Below, piece by piece: positions 5,279-7,334 of a DNA stretch of 7,334 nucleotides. The stretch comes from Bacteroidota bacterium. GTDB lineage: Bacteria > Bacteroidota > Rhodothermia > Rhodothermales > JAAAOL01. Where the stretch lies: NCBI GenBank assembly GCA_009908885.1, contig JAAAOL010000385.1:1-7334 (forward strand), read 5' to 3'. Position numbers and translations under genes: made by a program. The notes beneath the pieces are model-generated. The model saw nothing but the letters and a program-made list of their open reading frames with translations. It did no database searches and had not been told where the DNA came from. Every line of letters starts with the position of its first letter. Position 1 is the first letter of the stretch.

Positions 5279-7334
5279 TTAGATGCCGACCGAGACCGTG
5301 AGGTACAGCGCACGCGGGTTCTGCAGGGTCAGGAAGTCCTGACCGCGCGACAGGCTGCGCGCGCCCGTGAAGTTGACCTCCGGATCCGGGTTGCTGTACT
5401 TGGTCGTCGTGAAGACATTGCGGGCCGAGAGGCCGATCAGCAGCGTCCGCACGTCGGTACGGCCGGTGCTCTGCCGGTACAGGTCCGCAAAGTCATACGA
5501 GACGGTGATCTCCCGGAGCTTGAGGTAGTCGGCATCCTCCAGGTAGTTGCTGTCATGACGCCAGTCCGTGAGGGCAAACCGGTTGGCCGCCTCGCGGTAC
5601 TCGTCCGTGCCCGGCGTCAGCTGCTCGATGTCTTCATCGCCTCCGAAGAGCTGGGCCGCCAGCTCATTCCGCTCGGGGTTGTTGCCGAAGCGGGCCGCGA
5701 ACGACTTGGTCGAGTTGAACACGCGGTGGCCCAGCGCATAGTCCGCCAGGGCGTAGATGTTCAACCCGCCGAAGAGCCGCGCGTTGAGCGACAGCGAGCC
5801 GAAGTGCTTGGGAAACGGCACGCCCAGGAAGACGCGGCCATCCTGCAGGTCGTCCGTGTCCTCGGCGAACTCGACGCCCGCGTAGGTGCCGTCCTCATTG
5901 AACTGCGCCCCGATGACCTCTGGCACGTAGTAGGCGCTGCGCGGCAGCCCCTCCTTGATCACGTTCAGGTCGAAGCCGTCGAAGATCGGCGGCGAGCCGC
6001 CCAGGTCCTGCACCTCCGTGGTCTGGTAGGCGTAGGTAGCATCGACGTCTACCTGGAAGCTGCGATTCCGGACCGGCGTCACGCCGAGCGCCAGCTCGAC
6101 CCCTTCGCCGTCGATCTGTCCGACGTTCCGCTCCACCGCAAACGAGCCGAAGCCCGTCGACGGGGCCGGGGTAAACTCGATGATCGAGTCGTCCGAGAAG
6201 GTGCGGAAGTAGGTCGCCTCGAAGCTGACGCGGGTGAACAGCTCCGCGTCGATGCCGGCTTCGATCTCGCGGACCCGCTCAGGCACGAGCGCGGCGTTAC
6301 CCACACCACCGAGCCGGGCGCCCGCACCGAAGCCAGACGGCGACGCCTGGAAGAGCACCGGCTGCACGTCGGTCAGGCTGGGCAGGTTGCCCGCCTCGCC
6401 GTATGCCAGGCGCAGCTTCAGCAGGTCGAAGAAGTCCGGCATCGGATCGAACTGGTCGAACCGGACCGAGCCACGCACGCTGGGATAGGTGATCGAGGAG
6501 GCCTCTTCACCGATAGCGCTGGCGAAGTCGCGCCGGATGATGCCCTCCAGGAAGTACGTGTCATCGTACGCGAACTGCTGCTGCAGGTAGAGCCCCGCCT
6601 GCCGCTGATTCAGGAAACCCTCGCCGATGCTCTGGATCTCGGCGCCCGTGCCGATGTCCGTCACCAGGCTCGTCGAGAACTGCTGCGCCGTCCCGAAGAA
6701 CGTCTTTACGGTCTCGTCGAAGAACTGGCCGCCCGCGATGCTCGTGGCCTCCAGGCCCGGCGTGATGGTGTAGCTGTACCGGGCGTTGACGTTGCCGTTG
6801 AACTGCTCATTCTTGCGAATGAAGATGTTGCGCTCGCCGTTCGTGACGCCCGAGTAGAAGCGATCCTGCGGGAAGGTCCGGTCCTGGCGCGAGTTGGACG
6901 CGTCGTAGCCGAACGTGCCCGTGATCTCCAGGTTGCGGAGCGGCGAGTACGTGCCCTCCAGCGAGCCCACGAACCGGCTCACGTCGAACCGGTCGTCCAG
7001 CGCGAAGACCGAGAGGCTGTCGGTGAAGGCGTAGGAACTGGAGAACAGGAGCGTGTTGCCCAGTTGCCCGAAGATGTTGTTGTCGTTGTCGGGCCGGATG
7101 AAGTCGTTCAGGGTGTACGCCGCGCTGGCGCGAACCGTCACGTCCTCGCTGGGGAACGCGTTGAAGTTGGCGCGGAAGCTGGTCCGCTCCCCTTCGTTGT
7201 TGCGGATGATGCCCTCCTCCGAGCGATTGTCCACGGAGGCGAAGTAGGACACGGCTTCGCTCCCGCCCGAGACGCTGACGGTGTGCTGCCGGATGGCGCC
7301 TTCGCGGAAGAGCGCGTTGGCGTCCTCGGCGGTG
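5279..7334 (-). CDS. SusC/RagA-family TonB-dependent outer-membrane receptor, C-terminal part
   Basis: SusC proteins are large outer-membrane barrels that import nutrients bound by SusD, using energy from TonB-ExbBD. About 684 residues are visible from the right edge to the TAA at 5279-5281. The signal peptide, carboxypeptidase-like domain, TonB box and most of the plug lie outside the window. The GTG at 7250-7252 is internal: the frame continues past it with family sequence ALFREGAIRQHTVSVSGGSE, the strand entering the barrel. Next come YFASVDNRSEEGIIRNN (the SusC DQEGI-type hairpin) and alternating barrel strands with charged loops. The C-terminal signatures are YLKLREITVSYDF (near 5490-5527), LSARNVFTTTKYSNPDPEVNF and the last strand LYLTVSVGI. 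The terminal residue is Ile rather than the usual Phe. The pair with the downstream susD-like gene is canonical. The full-length protein is probably about 1000 residues. Confidence 0.97.
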   Translation of the reverse strand, partial: TAEDANALFREGAIRQHTVSVSGGSEAVSYFASVDNRSEEGIIRNNEGERTSFRANFNAFPSEDVTVRASAAYTLNDFIRPDNDNNIFGQLGNTLLFSSSYAFTDSLSVFALDDRFDVSRFVGSLEGTYSPLRNLEITGTFGYDASNSRQDRTFPQDRFYSGVTNGERNIFIRKNEQFNGNVNARYSYTITPGLEATSIAGGQFFDETVKTFFGTAQQFSTSLVTDIGTGAEIQSIGEGFLNQRQAGLYLQQQFAYDDTYFLEGIIRRDFASAIGEEASSITYPSVRGSVRFDQFDPMPDFFDLLKLRLAYGEAGNLPSLTDVQPVLFQASPSGFGAGARLGGVGNAALVPERVREIEAGIDAELFTRVSFEATYFRTFSDDSIIEFTPAPSTGFGSFAVERNVGQIDGEGVELALGVTPVRNRSFQVDVDATYAYQTTEVQDLGGSPPIFDGFDLNVIKEGLPRSAYYVPEVIGAQFNEDGTYAGVEFAEDTDDLQDGRVFLGVPFPKHFGSLSLNARLFGGLNIYALADYALGHRVFNSTKSFAARFGNNPERNELAAQLFGGDEDIEQLTPGTDEYREAANRFALTDWRHDSNYLEDADYLKLREITVSYDFADLYRQSTGRTDVRTLLIGLSARNVFTTTKYSNPDPEVNFTGARSLSRGQDFLTLQNPRALYLTVSVGI

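Noticed and set aside
4034..5282. Several plus-strand open frames opposite the susD-like gene (for example 4034-4576, 4727-5170 and 4770-5282)
   Set aside because: All are antisense shadows of a gene with clear SusD signatures throughout; none has a recognisable motif.
2472..6033. The same 17-base string, CTCCGTGGTCTGGTAGG, near 2472 and 6014
   Set aside because: Both copies encode the short peptide YQTTE in unrelated contexts (the GWxTD-like and SusC-like proteins) with shared preferred codons, and similarity stops at once on both sides. Chance is enough.

Overview
The window looks like chromosomal DNA from a high-GC member of the Bacteroidota, most likely the Rhodothermia (Salinibacter, Rhodothermus and Rubrivirga relatives). 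This rests on a SusC/SusD outer-membrane pair, a GWxTD-family protein, start codons without Shine-Dalgarno sequences, and a G+C content of roughly two thirds judged by eye. The taxonomic call is an inference; no rRNA or other marker gene is present.

Layout, left to right. Positions 1-554 (+) hold the C-terminal part of aroA (EPSP synthase, shikimate pathway). Positions 555-673 are a short gap between convergent genes. It carries two arrays of 7-base repeats facing each other, one starting directly after each stop codon; the aroA-side array is also a textbook G-quadruplex motif. Everything from 674 to the right edge is on the minus strand. Read in the direction of transcription, the order is: susC-like TonB-dependent receptor (from beyond the right edge to 5279), a strong hairpin (5234-5265), susD-like surface lipoprotein (5188-3962), a terminator-like hairpin (3922-3891), a small lipoprotein of unknown function (3851-3312), a secreted TPR plus GWxTD-like protein (3239-1014), and a single-domain O6-alkylguanine-DNA alkyltransferase-like protein (1000-674).

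How the genes work together. SusC and SusD form an outer-membrane import complex: SusD is a lipoprotein lid that binds substrate at the surface, and SusC is the TonB-powered barrel. No glycosidase, peptidase or regulator is visible, so the substrate cannot be named. The small lipoprotein and the GWxTD-like protein are both predicted to be exported and lie 72 bp apart in the same direction, so they may be co-expressed. The alkyltransferase-like gene starts 13 bp after the GWxTD-like gene and is probably in its transcript, although it is a cytoplasmic DNA-repair protein with no obvious functional link.

No mobile element, CRISPR array, RNA gene or defence system is visible. The most unusual features are the mirrored heptad arrays between aroA and the alkyltransferase gene, the hairpin between susC and susD, and the altered GWxTD signature (GVYDD).
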